The position numbers were made by a program, and so were the translations under genes. This document shows, one piece after another, positions 1-6,454 of a stretch of 9,983 nucleotides of DNA. How positions within the stretch are numbered: position 1 is the first letter of the stretch; each line of letters begins with the position of its first letter. The stretch lies in contig DLBY01000026.1 in NCBI GenBank assembly GCA_002480345.1, positions 1 through 9,983 of the forward strand. The letters run 5' to 3'. Under the pieces are notes generated by a model, which searched no databases, had not been told where the DNA came from, and saw nothing but the letters and a program-made list of their open reading frames with translations. Source of the DNA: Phycisphaerales bacterium UBA7812 (GTDB lineage: Bacteria; Planctomycetota; Phycisphaerae; Phycisphaerales; UBA1924).

Positions 1-2
1 CG

Positions 3-980
3 ATCACGACGACCGCCGAGGCGTTGGAGGCCTTCGATCCCAGCGCCGACCTGATCCGGATCTCGGAGGAGGTCTCGGCGCTCGAAGCGGAGATCGACGC
101 GACACGCGAGGAACAGGCCGCCCTCGGCGACCGCATCGCGGCGCTCGAGTCGGAGGCGGGCTCGCTGCAAGACCGATCCGAAACTCTGCGGAACCGCGCC
201 GCGGAGATGAAACTCGCCAGCGCGAGCCTGAGCGCGACCGAGGCGGCGGCCCGCGCCGGCGAGATCCGATCGCTGAGCCGCGACGCCGATGCCCTGGACA
301 TGCGGATCCGCCTGCTGGAGGGCGAGGCCGAGACGCTCCGCCCCCGTTTGACCGAGATCGAGGCGGAGATCGCGAAGCTCACCGAGCAGCGTTCGCTGAC
401 GATCGAGCACGCCGACGAACTCCGCGAGATCGCGTCACGGAAGCGTGCGGAAGCCGAGACCGCCCGCGCGGCGGCCCGGGAGACGGGCGAGCAGATCCGC
501 GCAACCGTCAACGCGATCGACAACGAGCGCGCCGACGCGGTTGCGGCGGGGGAAGAAGCGACGACGGCGCTCGAGCGTGCGGTCCGCGAGAGCGAGAAGG
601 CCGCCCGGTCCGTGCGTTCGGAAGGGACGATCGGGAAGGCATCAGCGCAGCGCCGCCTCGCGGAGATGCTGCACCTGCGCGCCGACGGGCACGAGCGGTA
701 CGCCGCGGTGCTCGCGAAGCTCGCCTCGACCCCGGGCCTTGCCAACGCGGGGGCGTACGCGGAGGCCGCGAGCGCCGAAGCCGCGCGGGCCGCCGACCTG
801 CGGGCCCAGGCCGCCGACGCCTACGAGTCGACCGCGTCGAGTCTCTCGGGCCTCACCCTCCGCGGCCCCGAGGCGGACCGCGCCGCGGCGACCGCTGAGT
901 ACCTCCGCACGCTCGCGTCCCAACTGCGGGGCGAGCCCCCCCAAGATGAATCCATAAACGGAGACGAAAGCGCTCCCTGA
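3..980 (+). CDS. Coiled-coil protein of unknown function (5' end outside window)
   Basis: The reading frame is open from the first complete codon at position 3 and ends at TGA 978-980, giving about 325 visible residues. A TTG at 24 could be read as a start, but it has no clear ribosome-binding site and the frame is open upstream, so the gene most likely begins before the window. The protein is very rich in Ala, Glu, Arg and Asp. Long heptad-like stretches with Leu/Ile/Ala every 3-4 residues (for example around ALEAEIDATREEQAALGDRI and LTEIEAEIAKLTEQR) predict extended coiled coil over most of the first two thirds. The last third is Ala-rich and helical, followed by an acidic tail. No catalytic motif, membrane segment or recognisable domain is visible. 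A structural, cell-envelope or secreted role cannot be told apart without the N-terminus. The next gene starts 65 bases downstream on the same strand. Confidence 0.75.
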   Translation: MTTTAEALEAFDPSADLIRISEEVSALEAEIDATREEQAALGDRIAALESEAGSLQDRSETLRNRAAEMKLASASLSATEAAARAGEIRSLSRDADALDMRIRLLEGEAETLRPRLTEIEAEIAKLTEQRSLTIEHADELREIASRKRAEAETARAAARETGEQIRATVNAIDNERADAVAAGEEATTALERAVRESEKAARSVRSEGTIGKASAQRRLAEMLHLRADGHERYAAVLAKLASTPGLANAGAYAEAASAEAARAADLRAQAADAYESTASSLSGLTLRGPEADRAAATAEYLRTLASQLRGEPPQDESINGDESAP

Positions 981-1045
981 GGGCGTCGGATCAGCTGGAA
1001 CCGAAGCCTGATGCCACCCCGGACAGCCAGCCTCATGGTGCAATC

Positions 1046-2041
1046 GTGACAACCCAGGACACCCCCATCAAGCAGACCGCGACCGGCGACCCCGTGCTCC
1101 CCGAACTCCGCGTGAATCTGGTCCGTCCCACGGACCCCGTCATCGGACGCGTGGTCACCAACGAGCTCTGCACCAAGGGGGGACGCAAGGCGTCCGGGTT
1201 CGTCCGTCATGTCGCGATCGATGTCTCGGGCACGCCGCTGGAGGCGGGGTTCGTCACAGGACAGTCCTTCGGCGTGCTGCCCCCCGGCGAGGACGACAAG
1301 GGCCGCCCCCACAAGCTCCGTCTCTATTCGATCGCGAGCCCCACGCGCGGCGAGGACGGGCAGGGCAAGGTCCTCGCGACGAGCGTCAAACGCGTGCTCG
1401 ACGAGCACTGGGAGAACCAGACCCTGTTCCGCGGCGTCTGCAGCAACTACCTGTGCGACGCCCAGGTCGGCGATGAGATCCGCGTCACGGGCCCGAGCGG
1501 CAAGCGGTTCGTCCTGCCCGCGGATCCCTCGGCGCACGACTATGTCTTTTTCGCGACCGGCACCGGCATCGCCCCCTTCCGCGGGATGATCATCGACCTG
1601 CTCGAATCCGGGGTGAACAGCAAGGTCACGCTGGTGATGGGCGTCCCCTATTCGACGGACCTGCTCTACGACGACGACCTCCGCGCGCTCGAGGCGAAGC
1701 ACGAGAACTTCCGGTATGTCACCGCGATCAGCCGCGAGCCGCAGGCGGACACGCCCAAGAAGCTCTATGTCCAGGACCGCATCACCAACGATCCGCTGGG
1801 CGACGGGGCGGGGTCGCTCCCCGCGTCGCTGGCGTGCGAGCGGACGCTGATCTATGTCTGCGGTCTCGCGGGGATGGAACTCGGCATCTTCCGCGGGATC
1901 TACGAGGCGCTGGGCCGGGACGGGGCCGCGCCGCTGATCACGGTCGATGACGAAATCGCCGGGGATCCGTCCTCGTGGAACAGGCGGATGATCAACCGTC
2001 AGATCAAGACCTCCAAACGCGTGTTCCTCGAGGTCTATTGA
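1046..2041 (+). CDS. Ferredoxin--NADP+ reductase, plastid (plant) type
   Basis: FAD flavoprotein of 331 residues that passes electrons between ferredoxin or flavodoxin and NADP(H) in the cytoplasm. The plant-type FNR signatures occur in order: RLYS (92-95) for the flavin, GVCSNYLC (130-137), GTGIAPFRG (172-180) for the nicotinamide, TAISRE (226-231), YVQDRI (241-246) and CGLAGME (272-278), with a C-terminal Tyr 331 as in plastid enzymes, where it stacks on the flavin. Ser229, Arg230, Lys239 and Tyr241 keep the exact spacing of the residues that bind the 2'-phosphate in plant and cyanobacterial FNR, so NADP(H) preference is inferred. The GTG at 1046 is the start. An ATG at 1035 runs into a stop after four codons. 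No good Shine-Dalgarno sequence precedes it. The length is typical of the catalytic core without a phycobilisome or transit domain. No ferredoxin gene is adjacent, so the physiological direction and partner are unknown. Confidence 0.93.
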   Translation: MTTQDTPIKQTATGDPVLPELRVNLVRPTDPVIGRVVTNELCTKGGRKASGFVRHVAIDVSGTPLEAGFVTGQSFGVLPPGEDDKGRPHKLRLYSIASPTRGEDGQGKVLATSVKRVLDEHWENQTLFRGVCSNYLCDAQVGDEIRVTGPSGKRFVLPADPSAHDYVFFATGTGIAPFRGMIIDLLESGVNSKVTLVMGVPYSTDLLYDDDLRALEAKHENFRYVTAISREPQADTPKKLYVQDRITNDPLGDGAGSLPASLACERTLIYVCGLAGMELGIFRGIYEALGRDGAAPLITVDDEIAGDPSSWNRRMINRQIKTSKRVFLEVY

Positions 2042-2048
2042 GCCCACG

Positions 2049-2070
2049 CTGCGGCGCTACGGCGCCGCGG
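2049..2070 (+). terminator. GC-rich hairpin with UACG tetraloop after the FNR gene
   Basis: Eight bases after the FNR stop codon, GCGGCGC (2051-2057) pairs perfectly with GCGCCGC (2062-2068) around TACG. The stem extends by a U-G and a C-G pair to 2049/2070. A C(UACG)G loop belongs to the UNCG class of unusually stable tetraloops. No T-run follows, so it is not a textbook intrinsic terminator. It may act as a 3'-end stabiliser or a weak terminator. The pairing is seen in the sequence; the function is inferred. Confidence 0.45.
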
Positions 2071-2106
2071 GCCATCGGTCCCCCCCACCCGAGGGATCGT
2101 GTAAAG

Positions 2107-2135
2107 TTGACGGGCCCCGCGGGCCCGGATAGGTT
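2107..2135 (+). promoter_or_regulatory. Candidate sigma-70 promoter upstream of the exported-protein gene
   Basis: TTGACG (2107-2112) and TAGGTT (2130-2135) are 17 bases apart. They match the -35 consensus at five of six positions and the -10 at its three most conserved positions. Transcription would start near 2142, leaving a leader of about 70 bases before the GTG at 2212. The local AT content around the two boxes stands out from the GC-rich surroundings. The assignment rests on consensus similarity only. Confidence 0.4.
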
Positions 2136-2165
2136 TCGGGCCCGCCGAACGGGTCTGAGGGCCCG
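2111..2165. repeat. Cluster of four GGGCCC palindromes forming inverted repeats
   Basis: GGGCCC occurs at 2112-2117, 2121-2126, 2138-2143 and 2159-2164. The first two form a perfect 7-bp dyad, CGGGCCC-CGC-GGGCCCG (2111-2127), that fills the spacer of the candidate promoter. CGGGCCC at 2137-2143 is also the inverted partner of GGGCCCG at 2159-2165 across a 15-base gap. This could be an operator array for a regulator or a structured leader. GGGCCC also occurs singly inside genes here, so only the clustering is notable. Confidence 0.4.
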
Positions 2166-2168
2166 TGC

Positions 2169-2187
2169 AGGGGCCTCGGCCGCCCCT
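2169..2187 (+). promoter_or_regulatory. Small hairpin in the leader of the exported-protein gene
   Basis: AGGGGC (2169-2174) pairs with GCCCCT (2182-2187) across a 7-base loop, 14 bases before the ribosome-binding site. It could shape the leader RNA, but 6-bp GC stems arise often by chance at this base composition. Confidence 0.25.
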
Positions 2188-2201
2188 CGAGGCGGTGGCG
2201 A

Positions 2202-2206
2202 AAGGA
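2202..2206 (+). promoter_or_regulatory. Ribosome-binding site AAGGA deciding the start at 2212
   Basis: AAGGA lies 5 bases before the GTG at 2212. Together with the signal peptide that begins just downstream, it supports this start over more distal in-frame codons that would overlap the FNR gene. Confidence 0.6.
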
Positions 2207-2211
2207 CGATC

Positions 2212-3453
2212 GTGCGTCGGACAGACACCGCCCAGACCGCTGTCGCGCCCCTCCCGCGAGGGATCCGCCCGCTCATCGCGGCCGCGATGCTCGTGCTTGT
2301 CGCCTTCGCCTCGCCGAACGCCTCGGCGCAGCTGGTCAGCCTCGATCCGGAGATCCCGCGCAGCGTGGTCATCGCGCCGAATCAGGAATCCGCGATCGAT
2401 GACTTCATCGCGGAATTCGCGGACGACGCGTTCGGCACGGATCGCGCCGCCGCGGCCCGCGCTCTCGACGAACTGATCGACCCGCTCCTAAGCGAGGGGG
2501 TCTCGGTTTCGTTCCGGCAGACCTATTCCAGGAAACTCGCGGACCGCATCGAGGCGGCGCTGACCGACCAGCCCGTCATGCTCGAAGGGGAGAACGGCGA
2601 GCAGTCCATCAACCACCTCCCGTTCCACGCCCTCCGCCTCGCGGGCGAGATCGCGACGGATCAGACCCTCAACCTGATCATCCCGGTGCTCTCGAGCGAC
2701 GATGCAGGCCGGCGTTATTTCGCGATCCACAGCGTGGAGACCGTGCTGTTCCGCATGCGGACCGCCTCCGCGGTGGGCCCCCGCACGCTCCTGAACCGCA
2801 GGCAGGGCGAGGCGGACCGGGGGCTGCTGCCCGACTTGGGGAAGATGCTCGCCGAGGAGCCCTCTGGGCGCCACGCCGCCGCGATCGTGCGAGCCCTCGC
2901 GGAAGCCGCCGAGCTGCCCTCGGACGCCCTCCCCGATGCCCAGAACTCGGCGCTCGCTCTGATCGGCAACGGCGTCTCGGCGCGGATCCGCAATCGGGAG
3001 AACCGGGCCCCCTCCTTCGAGGAAACCCTCGCCTGGCTCACCGCGGGCCAGCGAATCGTTCGCCGAATCGCCCAGCCGGGCTCCACCGATTCGACCGCAT
3101 CGCTCGCGTCGATCCGCCTGGGCGGCCAACTCGTCGCGTCGGTCTTTCGCGATCTCGAGGCGGGGCGTGTCGTCCCCTCGGGGGAACGCGAGAACAACCC
3201 CGACGCCGCGGTGCACACCCAGCTGCTCGGACTCGCGGAGAACCTCATCCTCTTTGGGGAGCAGAACCTCGCGAGCGCGACCAACCGCGCCCCGAACACG
3301 GAACTGATCCGCATCGCCGAAGGGCTCGACGAGGCGTTCAAGGCTGGTCGCGACACCGAGCTGCGCCGCGCCGCCCTCCAGTTGATCTCCCCGAACGGCC
3401 TGCTGACCGATCAGCCCTACCGGTTCACCGACGACGAATTCCTCGTCGAGTGA
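2212..3453 (+). CDS. Exported helical-repeat (HEAT-like) protein of unknown function
   Basis: GTG start with AAGGA 5 bases upstream, giving 413 residues. The same frame is open back to 1975, but that extension would overlap the FNR gene and place the signal peptide internally. The N-terminus has a basic Arg-rich region, a hydrophobic core (about 19-33) and an ASA|Q signal-peptidase I site near residue 39, so the mature protein should be periplasmic or secreted. The mature chain is almost entirely amphipathic helix. The stretch at about 133-180, with paired helices broken by short Asp/Gly turns, resembles HEAT/armadillo-type repeats, which usually mediate protein binding. There is no Cys, no metal-binding cluster and no catalytic signature. 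I do not recognise a named family. It lies 47-68 bases before the solute-binding-protein gene on the same strand and could be co-transcribed with it, but a functional link is not shown. Confidence 0.8.
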   Translation: MRRTDTAQTAVAPLPRGIRPLIAAAMLVLVAFASPNASAQLVSLDPEIPRSVVIAPNQESAIDDFIAEFADDAFGTDRAAAARALDELIDPLLSEGVSVSFRQTYSRKLADRIEAALTDQPVMLEGENGEQSINHLPFHALRLAGEIATDQTLNLIIPVLSSDDAGRRYFAIHSVETVLFRMRTASAVGPRTLLNRRQGEADRGLLPDLGKMLAEEPSGRHAAAIVRALAEAAELPSDALPDAQNSALALIGNGVSARIRNRENRAPSFEETLAWLTAGQRIVRRIAQPGSTDSTASLASIRLGGQLVASVFRDLEAGRVVPSGERENNPDAAVHTQLLGLAENLILFGEQNLASATNRAPNTELIRIAEGLDEAFKAGRDTELRRAALQLISPNGLLTDQPYRFTDDEFLVE

Positions 3454-3486
3454 GCACGCGGGGCCATCGCTCGCCGTGGTGATCGT

Positions 3487-3515
3487 GGTCGTCCGCCTCG
3501 TTGCGGCGCTACATT
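3487..3515 (+). promoter_or_regulatory. Possible promoter (TACATT -10) for the opp-like genes
   Basis: TACATT (3510-3515) matches the -10 consensus at four of six positions. The -35 region is poor; the best hexamer is TGGTCG near 3486-3491. Transcription from it would begin around 3522, exactly at an in-frame GTG codon, which would make a leaderless message. It overlaps codons of the longer TTG-start reading, so only one of the two interpretations can hold. Confidence 0.25.
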
Positions 3516-5450
3516 GCCCCTGTGATCCGTGTTCTTGCCGTCATCGCGTTGCTCGTGGGCCTGCTGATCGTCTTCGGTGCAGGGACCTCGTCCCCCCGCG
3601 CGGACCTCGTGGTCTACAACGGGAACGATGTCTCCACGCTCGACCCCCAGCGGCTGAGCTGGATCCCGGATATGCGCATCGCGCGTCTCGTCTACGAGCC
3701 CCTCGTGCAGCACGATGTCCTCGACTGGGATGCGCGGATCGTCCCGGCCGCCGCGGAATCGTGGCGCGTCTCGGAAGACGGACGGACCTACACCTTCGCG
3801 ATCCGGGACGACGCCCGCTGGTCGAACGGCGAGCCCGTCACGAGCGAGCAGTTCCGCTACGCGTGGCGCCGCGGGATGCTCCCCGACCTCGCGTCTGATT
3901 ACGCGGCGATGTTCCGCTTCATCGAGGGCGCGGACGCGTTCTATGAGTGGCGCGTCGACCAGCTCGGGATGATGGAACGCGGCGAGAGCGCGTACGCCGA
4001 TGGGCGCGCGCTGTGGGACGCGACGCTTGCGAAGTTCGACGAACTCGTCGCGCTGCGAGCCCCCGACGCGCGCACGCTGGTGGTCACGCTCCGGGAGCCC
4101 GTTCCGTTCTTCCTGGATCTGTGCGCGTTCGCGGTGTTCTGCCCCGTCTACCCCCCGCTGGTGGATCAGTACGAACGCGTGGACGCGGCGTCAGGGCGGC
4201 TCGTCCGCAGGCCGGGGTGGACGCGTCCGCCCGCGATTGTTTCCAACGGCCCGTTCGAGGTGACGGACTGGCAGTTCAAGCGGACGCTGCGGCTCGACCA
4301 GAACCCTCACTACTGGAACCGGGGTGCGCTCCATGTGCGTTCGATCGAGGTCCCCTCGATCGGCGATCCGAGCGCCGCGATCCTCGCGTTCCGGACGGGC
4401 TCGATCGACCTGTGCGCCGAGGTGTTCGCGCCCTATCGGGGGGAGATCGTGCAGGACAAGCTCGAGTTCCTCGCCGAGCACGCCGACCGGGTCGCTGAGC
4501 TGCGCGCGCAGGGGCTCGACCCGTTCGCGATCGACGCCCGCCTGCCCGACGACCCGCGGAAAGATGCGCATGTGGTCCCTGCGTTCGGGACCTATTTCTG
4601 GAACTTCAACTGCTCGGACCGTCTGACGGATGGGCGACCGAACCCGTTCGCGGACAGCCGCGTGCGCCGGGCGTTTGCGCTGGTGATCGACAAGAAGTCG
4701 ATCAGCGAGCAGGTGCGCCGGATGGGCGAGCCGACCACGGGGGTGCTCATCCCGCCCGGTTCGATCGGCGGGTACACCGGTCCGCGGGGCCTGCCCAACA
4801 TCGGGGATGCCGGTACCGAAGCCGAGCGGGACGCGATCGTCTCGCGGGCGCGGACGCTGCTCGCGGACGCGGGCTATCCCGAGCCCGAACGCGATTTTCC
4901 GATCACCGTCGAGCTGGTCTTCAACAAGGACTCGGGGCACGATCTGATCGCGCAGGTGATCGCGAAGAACTGGCAGCAGCACCTGGGCGTGCCGGTCGCG
5001 CTGGCGCAGAAGGAACTCAAGGTCTACCGCGAGGAGTTGAAGAACCACGCGTTCATCACGAGCCGCGCGGGGTGGTTCGGGGACTTCGCGGACCCGACGA
5101 CCTTCCTGGACATCATGCGGACGGGGAACGGCAACAACGATCGGAACTTCTCGAGCGACGCGTACGACGCGTTGCTCGACCGCGCGCGCACGGAGGCGGA
5201 CACGGGCGAGCGGATGGCGCTGCTCGCTGAGGCGGAGCGCGTGCTCGTGGAAGAGGAACTGCCCATGGTGCCGATCTTCCACTATGTGAGCATGTACATG
5301 TTCGATCCGGACCGGATCACGGGGATGAGCGCGCAGGCGCGCACGAAACAGAACCTCTTCCTGATCGATGTGCTGGGGGACGGCGTCGGTGCCGAGCAGC
5401 CGAGACCCATGAAGCGACGGGATCCGGCGCGATCGGAGCGTGCGGGATGA
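3501..5450 (+). CDS. Peptide ABC transporter substrate-binding protein (OppA/DppA-like, SBP family 5)
   Basis: Extracytoplasmic binding protein for an oligopeptide-type ABC importer, 649 residues from TTG 3501 or 642 from GTG 3522. Neither start has a Shine-Dalgarno sequence. The longer form gives a basic MRRY n-region and a normal-looking signal sequence; the shorter fits a possible leaderless message. Family 5 features are clear: NDVSTLDPQ near 42-50, AESWRVSEDGRTYTF at 85-99 then RWSNGEPVTSEQF, a mid-protein segment with DQNPHYWNRG, and a C-terminal lobe with YDALLDRA and ELPMVPIFHYV. There is no lipobox Cys after the hydrophobic segment, so the protein is either membrane-anchored by its N-terminus or released after cleavage. 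A short Arg/Lys-rich tail follows the domain, and the protein is about 100 residues longer than E. coli OppA. The permease gene overlaps its stop by 4 bp. The ligand cannot be read from the sequence. Confidence 0.9.
   Translation: MRRYIAPVIRVLAVIALLVGLLIVFGAGTSSPRADLVVYNGNDVSTLDPQRLSWIPDMRIARLVYEPLVQHDVLDWDARIVPAAAESWRVSEDGRTYTFAIRDDARWSNGEPVTSEQFRYAWRRGMLPDLASDYAAMFRFIEGADAFYEWRVDQLGMMERGESAYADGRALWDATLAKFDELVALRAPDARTLVVTLREPVPFFLDLCAFAVFCPVYPPLVDQYERVDAASGRLVRRPGWTRPPAIVSNGPFEVTDWQFKRTLRLDQNPHYWNRGALHVRSIEVPSIGDPSAAILAFRTGSIDLCAEVFAPYRGEIVQDKLEFLAEHADRVAELRAQGLDPFAIDARLPDDPRKDAHVVPAFGTYFWNFNCSDRLTDGRPNPFADSRVRRAFALVIDKKSISEQVRRMGEPTTGVLIPPGSIGGYTGPRGLPNIGDAGTEAERDAIVSRARTLLADAGYPEPERDFPITVELVFNKDSGHDLIAQVIAKNWQQHLGVPVALAQKELKVYREELKNHAFITSRAGWFGDFADPTTFLDIMRTGNGNNDRNFSSDAYDALLDRARTEADTGERMALLAEAERVLVEEELPMVPIFHYVSMYMFDPDRITGMSAQARTKQNLFLIDVLGDGVGAEQPRPMKRRDPARSERAG
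5435..5438 (+). promoter_or_regulatory. Ribosome-binding site GGAG for the permease gene
   Basis: GGAG lies 8 bases before the ATG at 5447, inside the end of the solute-binding-protein gene. It supports the ATGA-overlap start and translational coupling. Confidence 0.55.
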
Positions 5451-6454
5451 CCTGGCTCATCCTCAGGCGTCTGGCGCAGCTCCCGCTGATCCTGCTGGTG
5501 ATCTACACGGTCACGCTCACCCTCGCCTGGTCGATCCCGGGCAACCCGCTGGAGAACCCCGAGGGACGGAGGCCCTCGCCCGAGGTCGCCGAGCAGATGC
5601 TCAGGCAGTACGACCTGGACAGCTTCCCCCGCTTCTATGTCTCGTATCTGGACCGGGTCACGGGCCTGCGCGCGCTGCGTGAGCGGATGAGCGGGGACGC
5701 GGCGTCCCGCGAGCGGGCGGCCGCGGAGGCCGGGATCGAGATCCCGAGCCCCCCGCTCTTCGATTTCGGGCCCAGCCTGCAATACGACGACTGGACCGTC
5801 AACGAGATCATCGCGGGATCGCTGCCCGTCTCGATCACGCTGGGCGGGGTCGCGATCGTGATCGCGACGCTGATCGGGGTGACGGCGGGGGTCGTGGGCG
5901 CGATCAGGCCCAACTCGATCGCGGACCTCGCGACGCTGCTGATCGCGCTGGTCGGGATCAGCCTGCCCAGCTTCGTGATCGGGACGGTGCTGCTGCTGGT
6001 CTTCGCGGTCTGGCTCCCGCTTTTCCCCGTCGCGGACTGGGGGACGGCGCGGTCGCTCGTGCTGCCCGCCCTGACCCTGAGCCTGCCGTTCGCGGCCTAC
6101 ATCGCGCGCCTCACCCGCTTCGGCATGATCGAGGCGATGCAGAGCGACTATGTGCGCACGGCGCGCGCCAAGGGCGCGGGCGAGACGCGGGTTCTGCTCA
6201 AGCACGCGCTGCCCAACGCGTTCCTCCCGGTGCTGAGCTACCTGGGGCCGGCGACGGCGTTCGCGATGACCGGGTCGTTCGTCGTCGAGAAGGTCTTCAA
6301 CATCCCGGGGATGGGCCAGCACTTCGTCGCGGCGGTGCAGAACAAGGACCTGTTCCTGATCATGGGCGTCGTGCTCGTCTTCGCGGGGATGCTGGTGATC
6401 TTCAACCTCATCGTCGATGTGCTCTACCGGTTCGTGGACCCGCGGATCGCCTGA
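5447..6454 (+). CDS. Peptide ABC transporter permease (OppB/DppB type)
   Basis: Inner-membrane subunit of an oligopeptide or dipeptide importer, 335 residues. The ATG overlaps the stop of the binding-protein gene (ATGA), with GGAG 8 bases upstream, so the two are an operon. It starts with the OppB-type N-terminus (ILRRLAQLPLILLVIY, first membrane helix about 9-29), then a large extracytoplasmic loop to about 118. Further helices lie near 121-151, 162-190, 203-222, 262-281 and 301-325. The cytoplasmic EAA loop that contacts the ATPase spans about 229-258 (DYVRTARAKGAG through LPNA). VEKVFNIPGMG (280-290) and a terminal DPRI are also typical. No oppC, oppD or oppF gene follows; instead a gene on the other strand overlaps the last 31 bases. 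The missing partners must be encoded elsewhere if this transporter works. Confidence 0.93.
   Translation: MTWLILRRLAQLPLILLVIYTVTLTLAWSIPGNPLENPEGRRPSPEVAEQMLRQYDLDSFPRFYVSYLDRVTGLRALRERMSGDAASRERAAAEAGIEIPSPPLFDFGPSLQYDDWTVNEIIAGSLPVSITLGGVAIVIATLIGVTAGVVGAIRPNSIADLATLLIALVGISLPSFVIGTVLLLVFAVWLPLFPVADWGTARSLVLPALTLSLPFAAYIARLTRFGMIEAMQSDYVRTARAKGAGETRVLLKHALPNAFLPVLSYLGPATAFAMTGSFVVEKVFNIPGMGQHFVAAVQNKDLFLIMGVVLVFAGMLVIFNLIVDVLYRFVDPRIA
6424..6454. other. 31-bp convergent gene overlap
   Basis: The last codons of the plus-strand permease gene (stop TGA 6452-6454) and of the minus-strand TMEM175-like gene (stop TAG 6426-6424) share these bases. There is no intergenic room for a terminator, and no hairpin followed by a T-run is visible on either side, so both transcripts probably run into the opposing gene. 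Confidence 0.7.

Noticed and set aside
821..2047. 408-codon open frame on the minus strand opposite the FNR gene
   Set aside because: FNR motifs on the plus strand are unmistakable; the antisense protein has skewed composition and no recognisable fold.
2111..2127. Perfect 7-bp GC hairpin as an intrinsic terminator for the FNR gene
   Set aside because: No T-run follows, only a short GGTTT, and it coincides with the spacer of a candidate promoter, so an operator is the better reading.
1975..2211. Upstream in-frame extension of the exported-protein gene
   Set aside because: It would overlap the FNR gene and cover the promoter and hairpins, and it would bury the signal peptide inside the protein. 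The GTG at 2212 has a good ribosome-binding site.
4191..5282. 363-codon minus-strand frame opposite the binding-protein gene
   Set aside because: Antisense shadow with Arg/Val/Leu/His-skewed composition; the plus strand encodes a clear family 5 binding protein.
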